Positions 1-6,294 are shown, numbered from the stretch's first letter. The stretch is DNA of 8,079 nucleotides from Chloroflexota bacterium (GCA_963169155.1 CAUJGI010000384.1:1-8079); one strand, 5' to 3'. Numbers and translations are program-made. Notes: generated from the sequence alone by a model not told the origin.

Positions 1-240
1 GTAAAGATTGCCAGCGCCGAGCAGGTGCTGGCGCACACGGGCTACGTAGCGGGGTCGGTGCCGCCGTTTGGTTACCAGCAGCCAATTGAGACTGTGGTGG
101 AAACGGCCGTTCTCCAACTCACCAACCCCATCTTCGGCGGCGGCGGGGAAATACACGCCCTGATGCAGCTCACCGTGGCCGAGCTGTGCCGCGTGGTAGG
201 CACGCGCACCGCGTTATTGATCGAGCCTGAGCAAAATTAA
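1..240 (+). CDS. YbaK/EbsC-type aminoacyl-tRNA deacylase, C-terminal part (5' end outside window)
   Basis: The frame is open from base 1 to the TAA at 238-240, giving 79 visible residues. I see no convincing start, so the gene begins to the left. The segment GYVAGSVPPFG followed about 30 residues later by FGGGGEIHALMQLTVAEL matches the C-terminal half of the YbaK/EbsC/ProX tRNA-editing domain, whose members usually read G-Y-x-x-G-x-V-P-P-F-G, then G-G-G-E and an L-x-x-x-E-L helix. Members of about 150-180 aa hydrolyse wrongly charged tRNA (for example Cys-tRNAPro) in the cytoplasm. The conserved lysine of the active site lies in the missing N-terminal half, so activity and substrate cannot be judged. 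The gene converges on the histidine kinase across a 124-bp gap. One ACGGCCGT palindrome (103-110) encodes Thr-Ala-Val here. A free-standing editing protein is the likeliest reading; a domain fused to something upstream cannot be excluded. Confidence 0.72.
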   Translation, partial: VKIASAEQVLAHTGYVAGSVPPFGYQQPIETVVETAVLQLTNPIFGGGGEIHALMQLTVAELCRVVGTRTALLIEPEQN

Positions 241-265
241 GGGGCTTCTTTGGGATTTCCTGGGG

Positions 266-329
266 TTTGCAGCGAATTGACGCGAATTATCACGAAAATT
301 AGCGTTAATTCGGGCTAATTCGCTGCAAA
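266..329. repeat. Imperfect palindrome between convergent genes
   Basis: The arms tttgcagcgaatt (266-278) and aattcgctgcaaa (317-329) are perfect 13-bp reverse complements. A second inner stem pairs cgaatta (283-289) with taattcg (306-312), leaving a short internal loop and a 16-nt terminal loop. It fills much of the gap between the tRNA deacylase stop and the histidine kinase stop. No T-tract follows the stem in either direction, so it is not a classical intrinsic terminator, although it may still stop or stabilise both converging transcripts. The repeated gcgaatt/aattcg units look like a dispersed intergenic palindrome family. That last point is inference, since only one copy is in view. 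Confidence 0.6.
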
Positions 330-364
330 AAACAGGTTGACCCCGCCAAATCCTAAAGATCCAA

Positions 365-2758
365 TTAACGGAGGGGATAACTGGCTGCGTTCGGGCGGCG
401 CAGATTGGCCATTTCTGCTGGGGCGGCGGGCAGGGTAAACCAGAACAGGCCGCCCTTGCCCGGCAGGCTCTCGGCCCCCACTTCGCCGCCGAGCCGCTCG
501 GCAATGCGCTGGACGATGGAGAGGCCCAGGCCGTAGCCGCTGTCGTGGCGCAGGTTGAGCTGGGTGAAGGGGACAAACAATTTTTCGCGGGCCGCCGGGT
601 TGATGCCGAGGCCGTTGTCTTGGATCCAAAATTTGATCATGTTGTTGGCAACGGCCGTAGCCCCCAGCGTCAGTTCCGGCGGATGGCCGCCATATTTCAT
701 GCCGTTGCTCAAATAGTTGACCCAAATTTCTTCCACCCAGGGCGCGTAGCCCAGCGCCAGCGGCCACTCGCCTGGCAGGTGCACCTTCACGCTGTACTGT
801 CGGTTCAGGTGGGCCAGCCGCTGCCGCGCCTCATCGACGACCATGGCCATGTCCAGCGGGGCCAGCGGGATTTCCATCTCGCGTACGCCCGCCAGCAGCA
901 GCAGCGCATCGATGATGCTGGCCATTTTGTGGCCGCTTTGCTGGATAATTTCCAGGTAGCGCTGGCGGTCGTTGGACGGCAGCGCTTCAAACTTGTTGGT
1001 GATTGTTTCGGCCAGCCCAACCATGTGGGTGATGGGCATTTTCAGGTCGTGGGCCACGGTGTGGGCAAAGGCGTCTAGCTCCTCGTTGCGCGCCTGCAAA
1101 TCGGCGGTGCGCTGGGCGACGCGGGTTTCCAGTTCGTTGTTGTACTCCTGCACTTCCTGGTAGAGACGGCCGTTTTGCACCGCCATCGCCGCCTGATCAG
1201 CAATGCCCTGCAGCAGCGCCATCTCCTCGTCAGCCACTGGCTCCATCGCCCCAATCGAGCCGATGGTCAGCAGGCCAATGAGCTGCTCATTGTAGATGAG
1301 GGGTGCGTGGGCCAGGGAATGAATGCCCGCCGCCTGAATCTCTTCCGCCTCCGGCCACGCCACGCTCTGCTCGATGGTGGGCAGCAGGAGCGGCTGGCTG
1401 GTGGCCATTAGCTGCTGCTGCTCGGCGGGGGGCAGCGGTTGGCCCAGCTGGCGCAGGCCGCTAAAGTGGCCCGCCCCATGCCAAAAGCCGAAGCTGTCGG
1501 TGGCGGCGTCATAGTTAAAAATGGCGGCGAAGGAGCGGTTGGTCGCCTGCCAGGTGGCTTCACAAATCACCGAAACGGTTTGTTCCAGGGCGATGTTGGC
1601 GCTGAGCCGGGAGGCAACCTGGGCCAATGTTTCGGCGCGGCTGCGGGCTTTACGCTCGCTTACCAGCAGGTGGCTGTAGCTGAGGGTGCGGGCTGTTTGT
1701 GCCGTCAGCAGCGAGAGCAAATCCAGGTCATCATCCACAAACAGCGGCTTCTGGCGGCAAAAAACGAGCAGCAGGCCATATGCCTGCACCGGGGTGCTGA
1801 TGGGCACGGTGAGGATGCCGTTGGCCCCCAGCGCCAGGGTGAGCTGGATGCCCGACTGTCCCAGGTCGCCATGATTGGTGGCAAAATATGGCCCACGCTC
1901 CAGCCAGACGCGCCCCAAACGGCCGCTTTCCGCCGAAATGTGGGCGGCCAGTTCCGGGTACGCGGCCGGTGGGTTCACGATAAGCAGTTCTTCTTCCGGG
2001 TTGAGCATGGCGGCAACGGCCGTAATGCTGTCCACACTGCGCGCAGCAAAGTGGCACAGATATTCGACCACATGGGCCAGCTCCATCCCGGCGTATTGCG
2101 CTGGTACCGCGTGCAAAAAATAGTTCAATTCGCGCAGCTGCCAATATTTGCGCAGCCAGCGCGGCGGGGCAAACCCCAGGTAAAACGCCGCCCCAGCCGC
2201 AATTGTGAGACTGATGGGGGCAAAAAAGAGCGGTGAGTTGGTGGTGAGCGTTTCGCGGAAGGGAATGAAGGTCAGGATGGCCAGCAGCAGGGTGAGGATG
2301 CCCAGGGCTACCAGCGACAACCGCCAGCGCGACACGCCGCTGCTGACGCGGGCGGAGCGAATGAAGGCCGAAATGGCGTATCCTTCAACGCCGATAAAGT
2401 AGGCGGCAACGACGACCCAGAATGGGTTGAGGCCGCTGGAAAAGGTCATGACCAGGGCGGTGAGCACCATACCCACCAGCGCCAATCGGGAGATAAACGG
2501 CCGTATCCCGCGAAAGTGCTGCACCAATCGCAGCAGCAAATACGGATGCGCCACCAGGGCCAGCGTCGAAGGCGTTAGCTCTAGCAGGGCGATGTTGTTG
2601 TACCAGGTGGGGGGCGTCAGGGTAAGGGCGATGGAAACCATCACCAGGGCAGTGTCCAGCCGGGTGTTGTCCCGGTAGCGCGCCAGATTGGCCAGCGCCA
2701 GCAGGGCCAGTCCCCAAAAGAAAAGCTGAATGAGCAGGGTAAGGGTCGCTTCAGACAT
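365..2758 (-). CDS. Membrane-anchored sensor histidine kinase with two GAF-like domains
   Basis: A 797-aa protein. Residues 1-200 hold about six hydrophobic helices (around 5-24, 37-57, 90-107, 113-131, 148-165, 177-196), a membrane sensor or anchor region I cannot assign to a named family. Two GAF-like regions follow at about 225-360 and 375-530; the second ends in the typical LLQGIADQAAMAVQNGRLY. A short coiled coil (about 530-562) leads to the HisKA helix with VAHDLKMP, where His570 is the predicted autophosphorylation site. The ATPase domain has the N box NYLSNGMKYG (681-690), the G1 box DNGLGI (714-719), the F box FVPFTQL and the G2 box GYGLGLSIV (741-749), so all catalytic boxes look intact. 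The family phosphorylates a response-regulator aspartate, but no receiver domain or regulator gene is visible, so the partner is elsewhere. The ATG at 2758 has no Shine-Dalgarno but has a TATAAT 9 bases upstream. The signal sensed is unknown. The kinase assignment is firm; the ligand and exact helix count are not. Confidence 0.93.
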   Translation of the reverse strand: MSEATLTLLIQLFFWGLALLALANLARYRDNTRLDTALVMVSIALTLTPPTWYNNIALLELTPSTLALVAHPYLLLRLVQHFRGIRPFISRLALVGMVLTALVMTFSSGLNPFWVVVAAYFIGVEGYAISAFIRSARVSSGVSRWRLSLVALGILTLLLAILTFIPFRETLTTNSPLFFAPISLTIAAGAAFYLGFAPPRWLRKYWQLRELNYFLHAVPAQYAGMELAHVVEYLCHFAARSVDSITAVAAMLNPEEELLIVNPPAAYPELAAHISAESGRLGRVWLERGPYFATNHGDLGQSGIQLTLALGANGILTVPISTPVQAYGLLLVFCRQKPLFVDDDLDLLSLLTAQTARTLSYSHLLVSERKARSRAETLAQVASRLSANIALEQTVSVICEATWQATNRSFAAIFNYDAATDSFGFWHGAGHFSGLRQLGQPLPPAEQQQLMATSQPLLLPTIEQSVAWPEAEEIQAAGIHSLAHAPLIYNEQLIGLLTIGSIGAMEPVADEEMALLQGIADQAAMAVQNGRLYQEVQEYNNELETRVAQRTADLQARNEELDAFAHTVAHDLKMPITHMVGLAETITNKFEALPSNDRQRYLEIIQQSGHKMASIIDALLLLAGVREMEIPLAPLDMAMVVDEARQRLAHLNRQYSVKVHLPGEWPLALGYAPWVEEIWVNYLSNGMKYGGHPPELTLGATAVANNMIKFWIQDNGLGINPAAREKLFVPFTQLNLRHDSGYGLGLSIVQRIAERLGGEVGAESLPGKGGLFWFTLPAAPAEMANLRRPNAASYPLR

Positions 2759-2767
2759 GCCGGGTTC

Positions 2768-2773
2768 ATTATA
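2768..2773 (-). promoter_or_regulatory. Candidate -10 element for the histidine kinase (possible leaderless transcript)
   Basis: Read on the minus strand, a perfect TATAAT ends 9 bases before the ATG at 2758. No convincing -35 element is seen at the usual spacing, and no purine-rich ribosome-binding site lies before the ATG. If it is used, transcription would start only about 2-3 bases before the start codon, giving an essentially leaderless mRNA. A single hexamer match in an AT-rich patch could be chance. Confidence 0.35.
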
Positions 2774-2846
2774 AACTAAAAAACAGTGGACGCGTTGTAG
2801 AAAATAGGACTACCGTCGAAAATTCTCTTACCTTTCACATAACCGG

Positions 2847-2904
2847 TCAGGTGTTATCCCGCACGAGGGCGCTGCGCGCCGAGGCGACGACATACCACAC
2901 CTGA
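2847..2904. other. Nested stem-loop in the gap between hydrolase and kinase
   Basis: The arms tcaggtgt (2847-2854) and acacctga (2897-2904) are perfect reverse complements, with a further ccg/cgg pairing possible just outside. Inside sits a tight hairpin, ggcgc (2868-2872) with gcgcc (2876-2880) around a 3-base loop. The element lies in the 244-bp gap downstream of the hydrolase and upstream of the kinase. No T-tract follows it on either strand, and no open frame of note covers it. It could be a small structured RNA, an RNA-processing site or a dispersed repeat; the sequence alone does not decide. Confidence 0.45.
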
Positions 2905-2939
2905 GGTCGGAGCTATCAACTTCCGAATTTGGCCGTTGG

Positions 2940-2995
2940 ATTTTCCCGGAAACTCCGTTAGTTGGTCAGGCGACCCAGGCCGTTTCCGGGAAAAT
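2940..2995. repeat. 14-bp perfect inverted repeat just after the hydrolase stop
   Basis: The arms attttcccggaaac (2940-2953) and gtttccgggaaaat (2982-2995) match perfectly around a 28-nt loop, which itself has a small ggtc/gacc stem (2964-2967 with 2972-2975). It starts 7 bases past the hydrolase stop in the direction of transcription. The position suits transcript-end formation or mRNA protection. The A/T-rich ends lie within the stem and no run of T follows, so a standard Rho-independent terminator is not supported. Confidence 0.6.
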
Positions 2996-3002
2996 GAGGC
3001 CA

Positions 3003-4391
3003 TCAATTGCGCCCAATCGTTAATTCCGGGTAGGGTGAGGGTGCTGTGAGCAGCGGCGCAGCTTCGCCTTTGAGCGTATGGTTGAAGAAGGCCAGCAGGT
3101 ATTCGCTCTGGATTTCCACGCTGTAGCGGCTGTTGATCGTGCCGGAAAGCCCCAGCTGCGGCGTCAGCGGCGAGAGCAGGGCCAGGTCGGTGAAGTCGTA
3201 GTGGGCGGTGTTGGCCAGGGTAAGGTTGTAGCTGTCCTGCGTCAGCCCGTTGAAGATGGCTTCGCCGCGTCTTTTGTTCTCATCACCCAGCCATTCTGGC
3301 GTGCCGATGAACATAAACGGCTGCGCCAGCTCCTGGGTCAGCACCGCTTCGCCGACGGGCAGCACCCAGCTGTCCAGGCCTACGCCCGCCTGGCAGCGGT
3401 TGTCTTGCAGGCAAAATTGGACGGTGGCACCGCCGCCGGTGGAGTGACCAAAAATGCCGACGTGATTGAAATCAAAACGGCCGTTCAACTCATGCCCCGC
3501 CTCTTCATTCCAGCCCGCCATCGTGTCCAGCAAAAAGGCCATATCGTCGGCCCACTGGCGCACCAGGGGATTGGCTTCGGTGGGGGTGGAACGGCCGTCG
3601 GTGAAGAGGCGCGTGGGATCGTAAATGAAGACACGGCCGTCGGGGAAAACGGACAGGGCGTTGCCATAGGTGTGGTCCACAGCGCCGACGATGTAGCCGT
3701 GGCTCACCAGCTCGCGCACCATCGCGGTGTTTTGCATGCGGATGCCCGACAGCCCGTGTGAAAAGATGATGACCGGGAACGGCGCGCCGTCGTTGGCCGC
3801 TGGGGCACCTTGCCACACGTCCAGCTCGGTGAGGTTGATGTGGTTGAGCAAAAAGGCAGGCAGGCCAAACTGCTCGGCGATGACCGGCCCGGCGACATCT
3901 AAATCGGGCAGGTAGTAGGCCGGTTCGCCCGTTCGCTCGGCGGCAGGATACCAGACCTGGACCATTACTTCCCGGTTGTCGTTGGGGTCTTCGGTGTAGA
4001 TTTCGGGGCGAGTTTCATCCACCAGTTGAGTGGTGAAGGTGCCGATGGCATAGGGACCGGTGGGGCCGGGCAGCTGCGGCACGGGCATGGCCACCGGCAG
4101 CGCCACGGCGATGAGCCAGGTGAGCAGCCCCAGCAAGGCCAGCAGCCAACCGAGGCGGGGGCCATTTTGGGTGCCGCTGACCCAGCGCGGGGCCAGGATG
4201 AGGAAAACGGCCGTTAAGCCATACGCCGGAACCATTTGCCAGCGATACCCTTCCACAAACAGGTGCAAAATGGTGGACAGCGCCCCGGCAACGGGGAAAA
4301 CGGTCAGCCAGGTGGGCCGCTGGCGGCTAAACAAAGCCCAGAAAAGCGGTGGCAGCAAAAGTCCGAGGATGAAAATTTCGTATAGGCGCAT
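3003..4391 (-). CDS. Membrane-anchored alpha/beta hydrolase, PAF-acetylhydrolase (isoform II) type
   Basis: A 462-aa protein. The N-terminal 105 residues are hydrophobic with three to four likely membrane helices (about 4-21, 29-46, 53-70, 80-103). The catalytic domain follows and resembles the plasma PAF-acetylhydrolase/lipoprotein-associated phospholipase A2 family. Its features are the oxyanion segment FSHGLSGIRMQN (210-221), SHGYIVGAVDHTYGNA (230-245), the nucleophile elbow GHSTGG with Ser317, the acid in GLDSWVLPVG (Asp340) and the base in NTAHYDFTD (His397). All three triad residues are present in the usual order. Family members release short or oxidised acyl chains from phospholipids or cleave similar esters; the real substrate here is unknown. 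The hydrophobic start probably holds the enzyme at the cytoplasmic membrane; which side the catalytic domain faces is not clear. The ATG at 4391 has only a weak GGTAA before it and follows a terminator-like hairpin closely. The stop is TGA. Bacterial dienelactone-hydrolase-like esterases are the main alternative. Confidence 0.85.
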   Translation of the reverse strand: MRLYEIFILGLLLPPLFWALFSRQRPTWLTVFPVAGALSTILHLFVEGYRWQMVPAYGLTAVFLILAPRWVSGTQNGPRLGWLLALLGLLTWLIAVALPVAMPVPQLPGPTGPYAIGTFTTQLVDETRPEIYTEDPNDNREVMVQVWYPAAERTGEPAYYLPDLDVAGPVIAEQFGLPAFLLNHINLTELDVWQGAPAANDGAPFPVIIFSHGLSGIRMQNTAMVRELVSHGYIVGAVDHTYGNALSVFPDGRVFIYDPTRLFTDGRSTPTEANPLVRQWADDMAFLLDTMAGWNEEAGHELNGRFDFNHVGIFGHSTGGGATVQFCLQDNRCQAGVGLDSWVLPVGEAVLTQELAQPFMFIGTPEWLGDENKRRGEAIFNGLTQDSYNLTLANTAHYDFTDLALLSPLTPQLGLSGTINSRYSVEIQSEYLLAFFNHTLKGEAAPLLTAPSPYPELTIGRN

Positions 4392-4400
4392 AGGGTTACC

Positions 4401-4437
4401 AAAAGGTGCGACGCACTTTCAGAAGGGCGTCGCACCT
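4401..4437 (-). terminator. Hairpin with short T-tract after the dehydrogenase gene
   Basis: The arms aggtgcgacgc (4404-4414) and gcgtcgcacct (4427-4437) pair perfectly over 11 GC-rich bases around a 12-nt loop. On the minus strand the hairpin begins 3 bases after the dehydrogenase stop and is followed by TTT (TTTT counting the base of the stem), as in a Rho-independent terminator. The T-tract is short. The hairpin ends only 12 bases before the hydrolase ATG, so it could also act as an attenuator or block ribosome access to that gene. Confidence 0.55.
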
Positions 4438-4440
4438 GCT

Positions 4441-5472
4441 TTAGACAGTGAGTACCAGCTTGCCCATCACGTCGCCAACTTCCAGCCGCCGCAGGGCGGT
4501 GGGGCCTTCGCTGAGCGGGTAGATGGAGTCGATGACCGGGCGGAGACGGCCGTTAAAAATCAGGCCCATCACCGTCTCGTAATCGGCCGAGGTGCCCATG
4601 GTGCTGCCAATGATGCTGAGGTGCTTGCCAAAGATCAGCCGGTTGTCGATCTCAAACGTGGGGCCGCTGGTGTTGCCCACGGTGAGCAGCCGTCCGCCCT
4701 TTTTGAGCGCGCGCAGCGAGGTGTTGAAGGTGGCCGCGCCCACGTTGTCTACCACGATGTCCACGCCGCGCCGGTTGGTGGCCTTAAAAATCGCCTTGCC
4801 CCACTCCTCGGTGCTGCGGTTGATGAGCACGTCAGCGCCCAGGGCTTCGGCTTTGGCCAGCTTGTCGGTGGAGGAACCAACGACGTAGATGCGACCGGCC
4901 CCGGCCAGCCGGGCAATCTGAATTGCGGCCGTATTCACCCCGCCGCCCGCGCCGACGATGAGCACCGTTTCGCCTGGCCGCAAGCCGCCCCGGGTGATGA
5001 GCGAGTGCCAGGCGGTGACGTACACCAGGGAAGCGGCGGCGGCGTCTTCAAAGTTGGCTTCGTCGGGCATTTTGAGCAAGTTACGGGCGGGAACGGCCGT
5101 AAACTCCGCAAAAAAGCCGTCCATGTGCTCGCCCAAAATGGCAAAGTTGTCGCTCAGATTATCCAGGCCGCGCCGCCCGAAGTAGTCGGTGTCGCTGCCG
5201 CGCGTGGGGTTGACGGCCACCCGGTCGCCCACGGCAAAATCGGTGACGCGGCTGCCGACCTGGGCCACCACGCCCGCACCGTCGCTGCCCATGATGTGTG
5301 GCAGCTTCAGGTTCAGGCCGGGCCAGCCCGCCAGCACCCACAAATCCAGCCGGTTCAGCGCGGCGGCCTTCACGGCCAGCAGCACCTCATCCGGACCGAT
5401 TTCCGGCTCCGGCACGTCAGTGAACTGGACATTTTCCAGGGAACCATGTTCGTAAAACACAACAGCTTTCAT
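4441..5472 (-). CDS. Medium-chain dehydrogenase/reductase lacking zinc-site cysteines (NAD(P)H-dependent oxidoreductase)
   Basis: A 343-aa protein of the MDR (alcohol dehydrogenase/quinone oxidoreductase) superfamily. It has an N-terminal GroES-like domain (about 1-135), then a Rossmann domain with VLIVGAGGGVNTAAIQIA (170-187), then GVDIVVDNVG (236-245), GGRLLTVGNTSG (259-270) and a C-terminal GKLVLTV. The closest family I recall carries the structural-zinc loop C-x-x-C-x-x-C-x(7)-C between GDRV and LGEH. Here that loop reads NPTRGSDTDYFGRRGLDNLS (88-107), and the whole protein contains no cysteine. The catalytic-zinc positions also look replaced (Asn40; SDGAG at 63-67 where GHE-type motifs occur), so a zinc-independent reductase is likely. 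Substrate unknown. I chose the ATG at 5472 because AAAGGA sits 7 bases upstream and MKAVVF is the usual family start. An upstream ATG at 5532 would add 20 residues translated from a palindromic repeat and is rejected. A terminator-like hairpin follows the stop. Confidence 0.9.
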   Translation of the reverse strand: MKAVVFYEHGSLENVQFTDVPEPEIGPDEVLLAVKAAALNRLDLWVLAGWPGLNLKLPHIMGSDGAGVVAQVGSRVTDFAVGDRVAVNPTRGSDTDYFGRRGLDNLSDNFAILGEHMDGFFAEFTAVPARNLLKMPDEANFEDAAAASLVYVTAWHSLITRGGLRPGETVLIVGAGGGVNTAAIQIARLAGAGRIYVVGSSTDKLAKAEALGADVLINRSTEEWGKAIFKATNRRGVDIVVDNVGAATFNTSLRALKKGGRLLTVGNTSGPTFEIDNRLIFGKHLSIIGSTMGTSADYETVMGLIFNGRLRPVIDSIYPLSEGPTALRRLEVGDVMGKLVLTV

Positions 5473-5479
5473 GGCCACA

Positions 5480-5485
5480 TCCTTT
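5480..5485 (-). promoter_or_regulatory. Ribosome-binding site that fixes the dehydrogenase start
   Basis: On the minus strand AAAGGA lies 7 bases before the ATG at 5472. It supports the 343-aa start over the longer 363-aa reading that begins at 5532 inside a palindromic repeat. Confidence 0.7.
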
Positions 5486-5498
5486 GGGTAAAGTGATG

Positions 5499-5547
5499 CG
5501 TGAAACGTAAAACGTGATGCGTTTCTGGTCACGTTTCACGTTTCACG
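5499..5547. repeat. Long palindromic repeat between TPR and dehydrogenase genes
   Basis: The arms cgtgaaacgtaaaacgtga (5499-5517) and tcacgtttcacgtttcacg (5529-5547) are reverse complements at 18 of 19 positions around an 11-nt loop. The one mismatch becomes a G-U pair in minus-strand RNA, so the transcript could form an unbroken 19-bp stem. Each arm is built from 7-bp cacgttt/aaacgtg units. It starts 5 bases after the TPR stop. It looks like a dispersed intergenic palindrome (REP-like) and may protect the upstream mRNA. No T-tract supports a classical terminator. Confidence 0.65.
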
Positions 5548-5551
5548 TTTG

Positions 5552-6043
5552 TTAATCGTCCCAGACTTCGTCGAGGTTGTCTTTGTAATAATCCAGCGGG
5601 TCAGCGTAGGCCAGGATGTTTTTGTCGGTGGTGGTTTTGAGCAGCAGCTCTAGCAGCAGGCGCACGGCTTCGTCCTCACGGCCGTCGCTGTAATACGCCA
5701 GGGCCAGGAACACCTTGCCGCTGTTGTTGTCGGGGTAATCGGCGACCACTTTTTCCAGGGTTTTGACGGCTTCGGTAAAGTTACCCACGTTGCGGTGGCT
5801 GCTGCCCAGGCAGACCAGGCATTCCTGCAAATCGCTGCCGTCCAGCCCGGCTTTGATCGCTTTTTGGTAGTAGGGGATAGCCTCTTTTTCTTCGCCCAAG
5901 ACATCGTAAGAGCCGCCCACTTCGTACAGCACGCGGGGGTCGTTGGGATGCTCTTCCAGCAAATCGAGCAGCAAAATTTGGGAGGCTTCCAGGTCATCTT
6001 CGCGGCGCAGCTTCTTGGCACGAGCGATAGTTTCTTCAATCAC
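5552..6043 (-). CDS. Tetratricopeptide-repeat protein
   Basis: A 163-aa soluble protein made of about four TPR-like helical hairpins (roughly 3-34, 37-68, 72-105, 107-135). It shows the usual alternation of small and aromatic residues, for example PRVLYEVGGSYDVLGEEKEA (36-55) and the EAIPYYQKAI that follows, and LEKVVADYPDNNSGKVFLAL (96-115). The tail ends in a conserved-looking acidic DYYKDNLDEVWDD. It resembles small Firmicutes/Chloroflexota proteins in the TPR_5-like group, which have no established function; TPR domains generally bind partner proteins. No signal peptide or membrane segment is seen. The start is GTG at 6041-6043, chosen because AGGAG lies 7 bases upstream and the first repeat begins immediately. 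A 19-bp-arm palindrome separates it from the dehydrogenase downstream, so cotranscription is possible but not shown. Partner unknown. Confidence 0.88.
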   Translation of the reverse strand: MIEETIARAKKLRREDDLEASQILLLDLLEEHPNDPRVLYEVGGSYDVLGEEKEAIPYYQKAIKAGLDGSDLQECLVCLGSSHRNVGNFTEAVKTLEKVVADYPDNNSGKVFLALAYYSDGREDEAVRLLLELLLKTTTDKNILAYADPLDYYKDNLDEVWDD

Positions 6044-6050
6044 GGTTTTA

Positions 6051-6055
6051 CTCCT
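6051..6055 (-). promoter_or_regulatory. Ribosome-binding site for the TPR gene
   Basis: A clean AGGAG on the minus strand sits 7 bases before the GTG at 6043. It justifies calling a non-ATG start for this gene. Confidence 0.75.
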
Positions 6056-6093
6056 GAACTTGCCCTAGAAAACACAGCACTTTTTGGGAAAAC

Positions 6094-6118
6094 CACAGAT
6101 TTCACAGATGGCACAGAT
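6094..6118. repeat. Three-copy 9-bp tandem repeat with cacagat core
   Basis: The heptamer cacagat occurs at 6094-6100, 6103-6109 and 6112-6118, an exact 9-bp period. The type resembles simple cacagatt repeats that are scattered between genes in many large environmental bacterial genomes. The function is unknown; it lies about 50-75 bases upstream of the TPR start, so it would be in or near that gene's promoter or leader. Confidence 0.6.
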
Positions 6119-6294
6119 TTTTTATGAACAGCTCTGCATCCTGCGGCTTTACGCGAGCTTTTTCGCGTGCGGCGTTTTCTGGTGTGATGGTTGTGTGGGG
6201 GAATGATAGACAGTGCGGGGGAAACTCGCAAATGGAATCTTGCCGGTTTACGGCCGTTTTGGTATCGTCACCTCAGAAAAATTTAACCGCGAAG

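Noticed and set aside
269..330. Rho-independent terminator for the tRNA deacylase gene
   Set aside because: The stem is followed by A residues on the + strand and by C-rich sequence on the - strand, with no T-tract either way.
545..1078. Long open frame opposite the kinase gene (177 codons, + strand)
   Set aside because: It is antisense to the HisKA/ATPase coding region, has no recognisable domain or ribosome-binding site, and is expected from GC-rich codon bias.
1439..2236. 265-codon open frame antisense to the kinase GAF region
   Set aside because: Same reasons: a composition-driven shadow of a strong gene with no own signals.
2940..2995. Terminal inverted repeats of a small transposable element
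   Set aside because: The arms are only 28 bases apart with no flanking target duplication visible, so a hairpin reading is simpler.
3078..3761. 227-codon open frame antisense to the hydrolase
   Set aside because: The opposite strand encodes an intact catalytic triad domain. This frame has no recognisable motif.
4060..5496. 478-codon open frame on the + strand, antisense to the dehydrogenase
   Set aside because: It runs opposite the well-supported dehydrogenase and the hydrolase start. Its sequence has no domain character (rich in Gln, His, Gly, Ala) and looks like a codon-bias shadow.
5473..5532. Longer dehydrogenase start at 5532
   Set aside because: The extra 20 residues are translated from the palindromic repeat. 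A good ribosome-binding site and the normal family start lie at 5472.
6094..6118. Short CRISPR-like array
   Set aside because: The units are 7-9 bp with no spacers of useful length and no cas genes nearby.
6040..6231. Possible 63-aa gene on the minus strand in the divergent gap
   Set aside because: Its repetitive S-V-x-S-V segment is simply the cacagat tandem repeat translated, and it overlaps the TPR gene leader.
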